Source of the DNA: an uncultured Eubacteriales bacterium
Lineage (GTDB): Bacteria; Bacillota; Clostridia; Oscillospirales; Acutalibacteraceae
Assembly (NCBI GenBank): GCA_900313475.1
Contig: OMRJ01000167.1
Span: 1 to 9,133 of the forward strand
Length of the DNA: 9,133 nt
Direction: 5' to 3'
Part shown: positions 1 to 6,695 of the stretch, piece after piece
Numbering within the stretch: the first letter of the stretch is position 1
Layout: every line of letters starts with the position of its first letter
Position numbers and translations under genes: made by a program
The notes under the pieces: model-generated
What the model was told of the DNA's origin: nothing
What the model saw: only the letters and a program-made list of their open reading frames with translations
Database searches by the model: none

Positions 1-654
1 ATAGGGATTGCCCTCGGAATGAACCTCCCATCCGCGATACAGGAAGGTATGACCCTTCTGCGCCGCGGGGATCGAGTTCATCATAACGGACAGATCACCG
101 CTCGTGGGATTTTTCATGCCGACGGGAATATCAATTCCGCTTGCGGTGAGACGGTGCTGCTGATTCTCGACAGAGCGCGCGCCGACCACGACATATGACA
201 GAAGATCGTTCAGATAGCGGTGATTTTCGGGGTACAGCATCTCGTCCGCACACGAAAAACCGTATTCGGTCAAAGCCTTCATGTGCAGCCGTCTTATCGC
301 AATGACGCCCTTGATAAGATTCGGCTTATCGCCGGGATCGGGATAGTGGAGCATGCCTTTATAGCCCGCTCCGGTGGTGCGCGGCTTGTTTGTATAAATG
401 CGCGGAACTATCAGAATTTTGTCGCTGACCTTATCCTGTACGCCTCTCAGACGGGAGATGTAATCGAGCACTGACACCTCGTTGTCGGCGGAGCACGGTC
501 CGATAACAAGAAGAAGACGGTTGTCCTTACCCGTAAAGATGTTTTTAATTTCCGCGTCACGCCGTGCCTTGACCGCCGATGCTTCGGGGGGCACCGGATA
601 CTGCGCCTTTATCTCCTGCGGAATCGGCAGCTTGCCGATGAAATCCATATTCAT
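1..654 (-). CDS. aroF: 3-deoxy-7-phosphoheptulonate (DAHP) synthase, class I alpha type; 3' end cut by the window edge
   Basis: Catalyses the first committed step of the shikimate pathway, condensing phosphoenolpyruvate with erythrose-4-phosphate in the cytosol. The first 218 residues are present. By comparison with the roughly 350-residue AroF/G/H family, about 130 C-terminal residues lie off the left edge. Visible family motifs are GPCS at 52-55 (Cys54 matches the metal-ligand cysteine), the substrate-binding stretch with R85, K90 and PRTT at 91-94, ADEM at 136-139, GARSVENQQHR at 158-168 and GMKNPTSGDL at 179-188 (K181). These are AroFGH-type motifs rather than those of the shorter Bacillus-type I beta enzyme. 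The ATG at 654 is preceded by AGGGA at a workable distance, and an in-frame ATG two codons in is a less likely alternative. The gene starts 18 bases after tyrA and is the last operon gene visible. Paralogue identity (F, G or H) and feedback specificity cannot be read from this part. Confidence 0.93.
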   Translation of the reverse strand, partial: MNMDFIGKLPIPQEIKAQYPVPPEASAVKARRDAEIKNIFTGKDNRLLLVIGPCSADNEVSVLDYISRLRGVQDKVSDKILIVPRIYTNKPRTTGAGYKGMLHYPDPGDKPNLIKGVIAIRRLHMKALTEYGFSCADEMLYPENHRYLNDLLSYVVVGARSVENQQHRLTASGIDIPVGMKNPTSGDLSVMMNSIPAAQKGHTFLYRGWEVHSEGNPY

Positions 655-672
655 AGTTTTGTCCCTGCTTTC

Positions 673-1539
673 TCAGTTGTTTTTCGGTTTATCAAAACGC
701 GCCCGCCGAGCGGTGGAAACGCGCATCATTTGCTTCATTGTCTCACAGTCGTTTTCGGCAAGAGCGTTGCGAAGCTTTGTAAGCTCCGCCGTAAAAAGGT
801 CTATATGACGCATCAGCGGTTCTTTGTTGAGCATAAAAAGCTCTGTCCACATATCCTCGTTTATGCGCGCAATGCGCGTAAGATCGCGGAAGGAGTCGCC
901 CGTGTACAGCTCCGTGTCCGGCGCGTCGCAGCTTGTCATAAGAGCAACGGCGATGCAGTGCGTCAGCTGCGACAAAAAGCCTATCATGTCGTCGTGCATT
1001 TCGGGAGAGAGACGCGAAACGCGCGCAAAGCCGAGAGTTTTGCCGAGATCTTCACACAGACTTATCGCGTCCTCCGTGTTCTTGTCGGTGGGAGTGACCA
1101 CGAAATTCGCGCCCTCGAAAATCGACGGAGTGCTGTTCTCGACGCCGTACACCTCGCGCCCCGCCATAGGATGGGAGGCTATGAACTCAACGCCGTCGGG
1201 GAGCATCCGCTGCACCTCATACACAACGCTGCACTTGACGCCGGTTACGTCGGTTGCAACCGTGCCCGCAGCAATGAGACTGCCGTAGTTTTTTACCCAG
1301 TCGAGAAAAATATGCGGATAGAGGGCAAACACGATAATGTCGGCATTTTTTATCAGATCCCTGTCAGGCACATCCGCGCCGTCAGCTATTATACCCTTTT
1401 TAAGTGCATAGTCTATTGCCTCGCGCCTGCTGTCGATTGCGGTGACGGCAAAGCCTTTTTTCGTCAGTGTTTCGGCATAGCTGCCGCCGATAAGACCCAA
1501 TCCGACTGTCAGGATTTTTTTATCGTTTGTAAGCTTCAT
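673..1539 (-). CDS. tyrA: Prephenate dehydrogenase (no ACT domain)
   Basis: Oxidatively decarboxylates prephenate to 4-hydroxyphenylpyruvate with NAD+, the tyrosine branch after chorismate mutase. The 288-residue protein opens with a Rossmann fold: GLGLIGGS at 13-20 and an acidic D36 at the end of the second strand, which favours NAD over NADP. Further motifs are DVTGVK at 97-102, HPMAGRE at 123-129, SQLTHCIAVAL at 190-200 with the likely catalytic His194, and DLTRIA at 219-224 with Arg223 in the prephenate-binding position. The chain ends after the helical dimerisation domain. There is no C-terminal ACT domain of the kind found in the longer Bacillus enzyme, so tyrosine feedback by that route is not expected. 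The ATG overlaps the aroA stop as ATGA, with GAGGT upstream, which indicates translational coupling. An arogenate-preferring activity cannot be excluded from sequence alone. Confidence 0.93.
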   Translation of the reverse strand: MKLTNDKKILTVGLGLIGGSYAETLTKKGFAVTAIDSRREAIDYALKKGIIADGADVPDRDLIKNADIIVFALYPHIFLDWVKNYGSLIAAGTVATDVTGVKCSVVYEVQRMLPDGVEFIASHPMAGREVYGVENSTPSIFEGANFVVTPTDKNTEDAISLCEDLGKTLGFARVSRLSPEMHDDMIGFLSQLTHCIAVALMTSCDAPDTELYTGDSFRDLTRIARINEDMWTELFMLNKEPLMRHIDLFTAELTKLRNALAENDCETMKQMMRVSTARRARFDKPKNN

Positions 1540-2744
1540 CTTCTTTTTACCTCTATGCCGATTTTTTCGAGCCTTTCAAAAAAATCCGGAAAGCTCTTTT
1601 TGACCGCCTCCGCGCCGTCGATGATTCCGCCCGTGAGAGAGGAAAGAACGCTCAAAGCCATTACGATGCGGTGGTCGTTGTGACCGTCGAGATGCCCGTC
1701 GGGCGCGTGCAGCTCTTTCGGGTAGATAACAACGGAATCGTCGTGAACCGTTACCGCCGTGCCGAATTTGCGCAGCTCGTGCGCCATGCACTCCGCACGG
1801 TCGCTTTCTTTTATGCGAAGCCGCCGCGTGCCCGTAAAAACGCCGCCGTATTTCGCCGCGGCAACGGCAAAGAGAACGGGTGCAAGGTCGGGACAGTCGC
1901 CGATATGAATAACGGGAGTCCCCTTTTCGAGACTTTCAAAATGCTTTTCGTATATCTTGTCGCCCTGCAGGCTGTTTTCGTCAAGGCCGTTTATTTTCAC
2001 ACTGCCGCCGAGTGTATTCAGCGCAGCGAAAAACGCCGCATTGGACCAGTCGCCCTCCACCGTGACATCGGCGGGAGTATATTTTGAATTGCCTTTTATT
2101 ATCAGCGTGTTCGCGTCGGGATGCCGAACATCAACGCCGAAAAGCGACAGCGCGCGAACGGTAAGCCGAATATACGGGCTTGATTCCGCGGGCGGCAGTA
2201 TTTTTATCACGCTGTCGCCGTCCGCAAGCGGCAGAGCAAAAAGAAGACCGCTGATAAACTGACTGCTGATGTTGCCCGGCACGGTGTATTCCCCTGCGGG
2301 AAGAGGACCTTTTACAACGACGCTGCTTTCATCCTGCGAAAAAAGCAATCCTTTTTCGCGGCAGATATCGCGGTATACGCCGAGCGGGCGCGACAACAGC
2401 GTGCGGCTGCCGTCAAGCACCGTGTGATTGCCGCTCAAAAGCGCAATCGGCACAAAAAACCGCATAGTGCTTCCGCTCTCGCGGCAGTGAAGCACTCCGC
2501 CGGTACGCGACGCGGGTTTACCCGTGCCCGACACAAACACATCCTTCCCGCTTTCGGAGAGTTCCGCTCCGAGCGACGTTAAGCAGTCGAGAGTCGCTTT
2601 TATGTCATCGCTCTCCGAAATGCCCCTGACGGCGCTCTCACCGACGGCAAGTCCGGCACAGATGAGCAGACGGTGCGCCATGCTTTTCGACGGCGGCGCG
2701 GACACCGTTCCGTGCGCAGAGGACGGTTTTATTTCAACTGTCAT
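1536..2744 (-). CDS. aroA: 3-phosphoshikimate 1-carboxyvinyltransferase (EPSP synthase)
   Basis: Transfers the enolpyruvyl group of PEP to shikimate-3-phosphate, the sixth step to chorismate. The 402-residue protein shows the full two-domain EPSP synthase pattern: PSKSMAHR at 18-25 (K20, R25), ESGSTMRF at 89-96 at the PEP/glyphosate site, SSQFISGLL at 160-168, a catalytic-type Asp near 286 in DCPDLAP, KESDR at 312-316 and DHRIVMAL at 357-364. The residue matching E. coli Gly96 is still glycine, but the family's usual Asn at the start of this motif is Glu, and the position of Pro101 is Phe. Two starts compete. The ATG at 2744 overlaps the aroQ stop as TGATG. A GTG at 2747 overlaps it as GTGA and adds one residue. 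The AAAGGTGA site suits either; ATG is chosen on codon preference. The gene is translationally coupled to aroQ upstream and tyrA downstream. Confidence 0.95.
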   Translation of the reverse strand: MTVEIKPSSAHGTVSAPPSKSMAHRLLICAGLAVGESAVRGISESDDIKATLDCLTSLGAELSESGKDVFVSGTGKPASRTGGVLHCRESGSTMRFFVPIALLSGNHTVLDGSRTLLSRPLGVYRDICREKGLLFSQDESSVVVKGPLPAGEYTVPGNISSQFISGLLFALPLADGDSVIKILPPAESSPYIRLTVRALSLFGVDVRHPDANTLIIKGNSKYTPADVTVEGDWSNAAFFAALNTLGGSVKINGLDENSLQGDKIYEKHFESLEKGTPVIHIGDCPDLAPVLFAVAAAKYGGVFTGTRRLRIKESDRAECMAHELRKFGTAVTVHDDSVVIYPKELHAPDGHLDGHNDHRIVMALSVLSSLTGGIIDGAEAVKKSFPDFFERLEKIGIEVKRR

Positions 2745-3208
2745 CACAATTCACCTTTTTCCGCAGACTCGTCGGGCGCCCTGCCTTCGCGCAGAATATC
2801 ACACGCGTGAAGATAGCCGCCGAAGCCCTCGCCCGTCACGGTCGCAACGCATGCCGCCCGAATGAAGCTTATTTTGCGAAAATCCTCGCGCGAATCCACA
2901 TCCGAAATATGCACTTCAACCGTAGGGATGCCCACGGCTTTGACCGCGTCCGAAATCGCCACGCTCGTGTGCGTGTATGCGCCGGGATTTATAACGATGC
3001 CCTCGGTGCCGTCAAAATATGCCTGCTGAATCCTGTCGACAAGCGCTCCCTCGTGGTTGGACTGAAAAAAATCGCTCCCGTCGCCGTGCTCACGGCAGTT
3101 TTCGGCAATCATCCTTATAAGCTCACCGTATGTTCCGCTGCCGTAGATCTTCGGCTCGCGGATGCCGAGCATATTGAGATTGGGTCCGTTTATTATAAGT
3201 ATTTTCAT
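2744..3208 (-). CDS. aroQ: 3-dehydroquinate dehydratase, type II
   Basis: Dehydrates 3-dehydroquinate to 3-dehydroshikimate, the third pathway step, by the type II (enolate, trans-elimination) mechanism; the family forms dodecamers in the cytosol. The 154-residue length is typical. Motifs follow the family order: NGPNLNMLGIREP at 8-20 with Arg17, the catalytic Tyr22 in IYGSGTY, FFQSNHEG at 47-54, NPGAYTH at 74-80 with the active-site Asn74, EVHISD at 98-103 with His100, and RE.FR ending at Arg111. The usual Asn of the HISN motif is Asp here, a mild variation. The start has a strong GGAGG seven bases upstream and overlaps the stop of the aroE-aroK fusion as ATGA. The last dozen residues are charged and probably form a tail outside the fold. 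The symbol aroQ here means the dehydratase, not the AroQ-type chorismate mutase. Confidence 0.95.
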   Translation of the reverse strand: MKILIINGPNLNMLGIREPKIYGSGTYGELIRMIAENCREHGDGSDFFQSNHEGALVDRIQQAYFDGTEGIVINPGAYTHTSVAISDAVKAVGIPTVEVHISDVDSREDFRKISFIRAACVATVTGEGFGGYLHACDILREGRAPDESAEKGEL

Positions 3209-4461
3209 GTGTTTTCCTCCGCCTCTTTCAGAATAATCTGCGCCGTACCCTCCGGGGTTCTGCGCGGCAAAACGCGTATATCGGCTGAAGAAATATACGT
3301 TCCGATGCGCTCGGCGTAACGCTTTTTTATGTCCTCCGCGGTAGCTGCAAGAGGGCGTGTGTCGGTCGGCAAAAGGAATTTCAAGTCTCTGTCGAGAAAA
3401 AACACCCTTCCGTTTGCCTTCAGCGACCTGACGTTTTCTTCACGAAGAACGCTGCCGCCGCCCGTTGAAATGACTGCGCCCGTTTTGTTTTCGAGCGACC
3501 TTATGACGCGCGTTTCCGCGTTCCTGAAATACTTTTCGCCGTGACGCGCAAAAATATCGGATATCTTCATGTTCTCCGCTTTTTCAATCATTTCATCCGT
3601 ATCGAAAAACTCGCGCCCGAGCTTTTCGGCAAGCACCGCGCCGACGGTGGATTTACCGCAGGCAGGCATTCCCGTGAGCACGATATTGCATTTTTGATTA
3701 TATATCCGTCCGTAGACTTCTTCGCCCTTTTCTTCGGGAATATCGGTTCCCGTGAAAAGCTCCGCGGCGCGCACCGCCTGAAAAACAAGCATATACAGTC
3801 CGCCGCAGGCAGGGATGCCGCGCTTCTCCGCGTCGAGCACGAGCGCGGAGCGCAGCGGGTTGTAGATAACGTCCGCAACGCCCGAAAGCGACTTGAACGG
3901 CGTGATGTCTATCGGCTTTTCACCGACCGTGTCGGGGAACATTCCCACGGGCGTTGTGTTGATGATAACGTCGGCATCGGCGTGCAGGTCAACCGCGTCT
4001 TTATAGGTCACGGCACCGTCCTTTGCGGTGCGGCTGACGCGCAGTGCCTCACGCGCTCCAAGCTCCGACGCGGCGGCGAGAGCGGTAAGAAACGTGCCGC
4101 CCGTGCCGAGTATAAGCACTTTTTTGTCTTTGAGATCGATTCTGTTTTTCGCGAGCAGCCTTTCCATACCGAAGACATCGGTGTTGCAGCCGTACAGTCT
4201 GCCGCCGCGGTTCACCACAGTGTTGACGGCTCCGACAGAGAGCGCCGCAGGGTCGATGCAGTCAAGATACTGCATCACGTCGCGCTTATACGGAATCGTT
4301 ACATTTATCCCGCCGAGCGACGGCGATCTTACGAACTCTCCCACTTTTTCCGGCTCCATGGGGTACAGTTCATACGGATAAGGCGCCAGAAGCGCATGTA
4401 TTTCTTTTGAATAGCTGTGAGTCAGGTGTCTGCCGATGCAGCCGAAAAAAGGCTCTGTCAT
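3205..4461 (-). CDS. Bifunctional shikimate dehydrogenase - shikimate kinase fusion (AroE-AroK)
   Basis: One 418-residue chain carries steps four and five of the pathway: NADPH reduction of 3-dehydroshikimate, then ATP phosphorylation of shikimate. Residues 1 to about 255 are AroE: SYSKEIH at 16-22 (shikimate contact), NVTIPYK at 53-59 with catalytic Lys59, GAVNT at 77-81, NTD at 93-95 with Asp95, the dinucleotide loop GTGG at 119-122, SRTAK at 143-147 fitting NADP preference, NTTPVGM at 168-174, Tyr200, and GLYMLVFQ at 221-228. Residues from about 258 on are AroK: Walker A GMPACGKST at 264-272, DTD at 287-289, FRNAE at 312-316, TGGG at 333-336, a lid segment with Arg369 in TRPLA, and Arg385. 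The two domains abut with almost no linker and no intervening stop, and all key residues of both are present. A GGAGGTG site precedes the ATG, which overlaps the aroC stop as ATGA. Confidence 0.95.
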   Translation of the reverse strand: MTEPFFGCIGRHLTHSYSKEIHALLAPYPYELYPMEPEKVGEFVRSPSLGGINVTIPYKRDVMQYLDCIDPAALSVGAVNTVVNRGGRLYGCNTDVFGMERLLAKNRIDLKDKKVLILGTGGTFLTALAAASELGAREALRVSRTAKDGAVTYKDAVDLHADADVIINTTPVGMFPDTVGEKPIDITPFKSLSGVADVIYNPLRSALVLDAEKRGIPACGGLYMLVFQAVRAAELFTGTDIPEEKGEEVYGRIYNQKCNIVLTGMPACGKSTVGAVLAEKLGREFFDTDEMIEKAENMKISDIFARHGEKYFRNAETRVIRSLENKTGAVISTGGGSVLREENVRSLKANGRVFFLDRDLKFLLPTDTRPLAATAEDIKKRYAERIGTYISSADIRVLPRRTPEGTAQIILKEAEENT

Positions 4462-5570
4462 ATGCTTTGCACCTCCGTTTTCGGAGCGTTGAAATCGGTG
4501 CCGAAGCGCCCCGACAGCATGTCGTAAACAACAAGACCCGCAACCGCGTTGACAACGAACGCCGCGCGGTGGACTATAGCGGGGTCATGTCTGCCTTTTA
4601 TCTCGATAATTCCGTTTTCTCCGCTCACCGCGTCCACGGTTTTTTGCGGACGCGCAATCGACGGAGTCGGCTTCACGGCGCATCTGAAAACTATCGGCAT
4701 GCCGTTTGTGATACCTCCGATAACGCCGCCGTTGTTGTTTGAGAGATGGGTTATTTTTCCGCCGACGTTTTCGAGCGGATCGTTCGCCTCGCTCCCTTTT
4801 TTGTCCGCAAAGCCGAAGCCCGAGCCGAACTCAACTCCCTTAACCGCAGGGATTGAGAACAGCGCATGCGACAAAAGACCCTCGACCGTGTCAAACCACG
4901 GCTCGCCGACACCTGCCGGGACTCCGGCGACTGCGGTTTCGAGCACGCCGCCCACACTGTCAAGCTCCGATTTCGCTTTTAAGATTGCCGCGTGCATTTC
5001 CGCGCCGCGCGCGTCGTCGAGTACGGGGAACGGTTTTTTTGCAAGCTTTTTTACATCATTTTCAATATCACCGAACGGCGCATCCGTTATGCCTGCGGCA
5101 CGCGAAATATGTGTCCCGATGAAAATACCCTTTTCTTCGAGTGCACGGCAGCATATTGACCCCGCCGCAACAAGCGCCGCCGTAATTCTGCCGGAAAAAT
5201 GTCCGCCGCCGTTTCTGTCCTCAAAGCCGTGATATTTGCACCGTGCCGTGTAATCGGCGTGACCGGGACGCGCAAGAAACCCCGTTTTGCCGTAGTCGGC
5301 GCTTTTCGTGTCGCCGTTGGGAATAATTATGCAGACAGGCGTTCCCGTTGCGACGCCGTTTTTAACGCCGCTGACGATTTTAAATTCGTCTTTTTCGCTT
5401 CTCGCGGTCGAGATATCCGAGCGCGCACTCCGCAGCGTCAGCTTCTCGCGTATGTATTCTCCGTCAACGGGCGTGCCGGGCGCAAGCCCGTCAAGCACTG
5501 CGCCTACAGCCTCGCCGTGGCTCTCGCCGAACAGCGTTACCGTAACGGAATTTCCGAATGTATTTTTCAT
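4458..5570 (-). CDS. aroC: Chorismate synthase
   Basis: Converts EPSP to chorismate by anti-1,4 elimination with reduced FMN, the seventh and last common step; the family is tetrameric and cytosolic. The 370-residue length is normal. The first signature is GESHGEAVG at 15-23 with the catalytic-type His18. The second is RPGHADYTARCKY at 101-113 with His104, followed by RNGGGHFSGR at 119-128. HLSNNNGG and GRHDPAIVHRA lie in the C-terminal half. No NADPH:flavin reductase domain is fused, so this should be the monofunctional type that needs FMN reduced elsewhere. The ATG at 5570 has AGGGGG about seven bases upstream. It lies 84 bases after aroB, the widest gap in the operon, and overlaps the start of the AroE-AroK fusion as ATGA. 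Confidence 0.95.
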   Translation of the reverse strand: MKNTFGNSVTVTLFGESHGEAVGAVLDGLAPGTPVDGEYIREKLTLRSARSDISTARSEKDEFKIVSGVKNGVATGTPVCIIIPNGDTKSADYGKTGFLARPGHADYTARCKYHGFEDRNGGGHFSGRITAALVAAGSICCRALEEKGIFIGTHISRAAGITDAPFGDIENDVKKLAKKPFPVLDDARGAEMHAAILKAKSELDSVGGVLETAVAGVPAGVGEPWFDTVEGLLSHALFSIPAVKGVEFGSGFGFADKKGSEANDPLENVGGKITHLSNNNGGVIGGITNGMPIVFRCAVKPTPSIARPQKTVDAVSGENGIIEIKGRHDPAIVHRAAFVVNAVAGLVVYDMLSGRFGTDFNAPKTEVQSI

Positions 5571-5595
5571 AAACAGCCCCCTATAAAATTCTTCG

Positions 5596-5616
5596 CCGTC
5601 ACCGACGGATTTTTTC
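5596..5616 (+). terminator. Weak hairpin plus T-run in the aroB-aroC gap, plus-strand orientation
   Basis: CCGTC-ACC-GACGG is a 5-bp stem with a 3-nt loop, followed on the plus strand by A and six T residues. That geometry resembles a short intrinsic terminator acting against antisense transcription. In the operon's own (minus) direction the hairpin is not followed by a U-run, so it should not end operon transcription. The stem is short, so this is tentative. Confidence 0.25.
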
Positions 5617-5654
5617 GAGATTAAGAGGTTTTCCGCCGATGTTTTGAAAGAACG

Positions 5655-6695
5655 TCATTTGCATTCGCTTTGTGTAAATCGCCCCGCCGGGGACAATTTT
5701 TGATTTCCGATTAAAATATCCTTCATGTCCGCAAGTGTTACTTTTTTTATCTCAAACGAGCCTGTCTCATTTACGAACACGGCGTTGACGGCATTGCCGT
5801 CGGATTTTTTGTCGTGCGCAAGCACCTCAAGCAGCTTTTCGGGCGGAGTATCCGTTTCGGTCGGCAGACCGTACATTTTAAGCACGGGCAGCAGCTCGGC
5901 ACGGACACTGTCGGAGCACATATACGTCATTCCGACAGCGACGCTCTCGCCGTGAAGAAGACCCGTGAGCGTTTCAACCGCATGACCGACCGTGTGACCG
6001 AAGTTGAGCACTCTGCGCAGCCCCGTCTCCTTTTCGTCCGCCGCCACGACCTCCGCCTTGAGTCTTACGCTCTCATAAATTATTCTGTCGATATTTTGCT
6101 CCGCGCCGCCGTTTTTTATAAGCTCAAACAGCGGCTTATCAAGACACAACGCCGTCTTTATTATCTCCGCCATACCCGACGCGAACTGACGCCGGTCGAG
6201 AGTGCGCAGCACTTCGGGGTCGATGAGCACACCCCTCGGCTGCCAAAACGCACCGACAATATTTTTCACGCCGTCGAGGTCGACCGCGGTCTTTCCGCCG
6301 ACGGAGGCGTCCGTCTGCGCCAAAAGCGTTGTCGGGACGTTATAAAATGCAATACCGCGCATATACGACGCAGCCGCAAAGCCCGTGATATCCGTAACAA
6401 CGCCGCCGCCGACGGCAACCGCGCAGTCGTTGCGTGTAAAGCCGTTTTCAAGCATCGTGCGGCACAGCATCGCGAAATTTTCAAGCGTTTTGCTCTTTTC
6501 GCCCTGCGGCAGCGTGACAAGAACGGAAGCTCTGCACTGTTTTCTCACTTTTTCCGCATATTCGGCGGGAACGCCGGAATCGGTGACAACAAGCACTTTT
6601 CTGTTCAAATCGGCAAAACTGCCCGCTCTGCCGAGCACGCCCTTTTCTATTACGACGTCATATTTCCCGTCGGGAACGCTGACACTTACTTTCAT
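5655..6695 (-). CDS. aroB: 3-dehydroquinate synthase
   Basis: Cyclises DAHP to 3-dehydroquinate, the second pathway step, using NAD+ and a divalent metal. The 346-residue protein shows the family core: GGGVVTD at 96-102 (NAD loop), a conserved PTTLLAQTDASVGGKTAVD stretch at 121-139 with Lys135, GVKN at 142-145, GMAEIIK at 174-180 with metal ligand Glu177, E..TGLR..LNFGHT with His234, and LLHGE at 246-250 with His248. The two histidines and Glu177 form the expected metal site. The ATG directly follows the pheA stop (TAA then ATG), with GAGGA inside the pheA tail as its ribosome binding site, so translation should be coupled to pheA. The last roughly 15 residues are polar and look like a disordered tail. 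An 84-base gap separates it from aroC. Confidence 0.96.
   Translation of the reverse strand: MKVSVSVPDGKYDVVIEKGVLGRAGSFADLNRKVLVVTDSGVPAEYAEKVRKQCRASVLVTLPQGEKSKTLENFAMLCRTMLENGFTRNDCAVAVGGGVVTDITGFAAASYMRGIAFYNVPTTLLAQTDASVGGKTAVDLDGVKNIVGAFWQPRGVLIDPEVLRTLDRRQFASGMAEIIKTALCLDKPLFELIKNGGAEQNIDRIIYESVRLKAEVVAADEKETGLRRVLNFGHTVGHAVETLTGLLHGESVAVGMTYMCSDSVRAELLPVLKMYGLPTETDTPPEKLLEVLAHDKKSDGNAVNAVFVNETGSFEIKKVTLADMKDILIGNQKLSPAGRFTQSECK

Noticed and set aside
730..1683. A 317-codon plus-strand frame antisense to tyrA and the aroA end
   Set aside because: It overlaps two well-supported enzymes and has low-complexity, Arg/Val/His-rich content without motifs; it is a shadow of the minus-strand coding sequence.
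3541..4410. A 289-codon plus-strand frame antisense to the AroE-AroK fusion
   Set aside because: Same reasoning: the sense-strand protein has intact catalytic motifs throughout, and the antisense product resembles nothing I know.
3205..4461. Possibility that AroE and AroK are separate genes with an internal start
   Set aside because: The frame is continuous and the kinase begins directly after the dehydrogenase's last helix. I saw no stop and no methionine before the kinase's first strand (KCNIVLTG); the nearest Met is in the Walker A loop.
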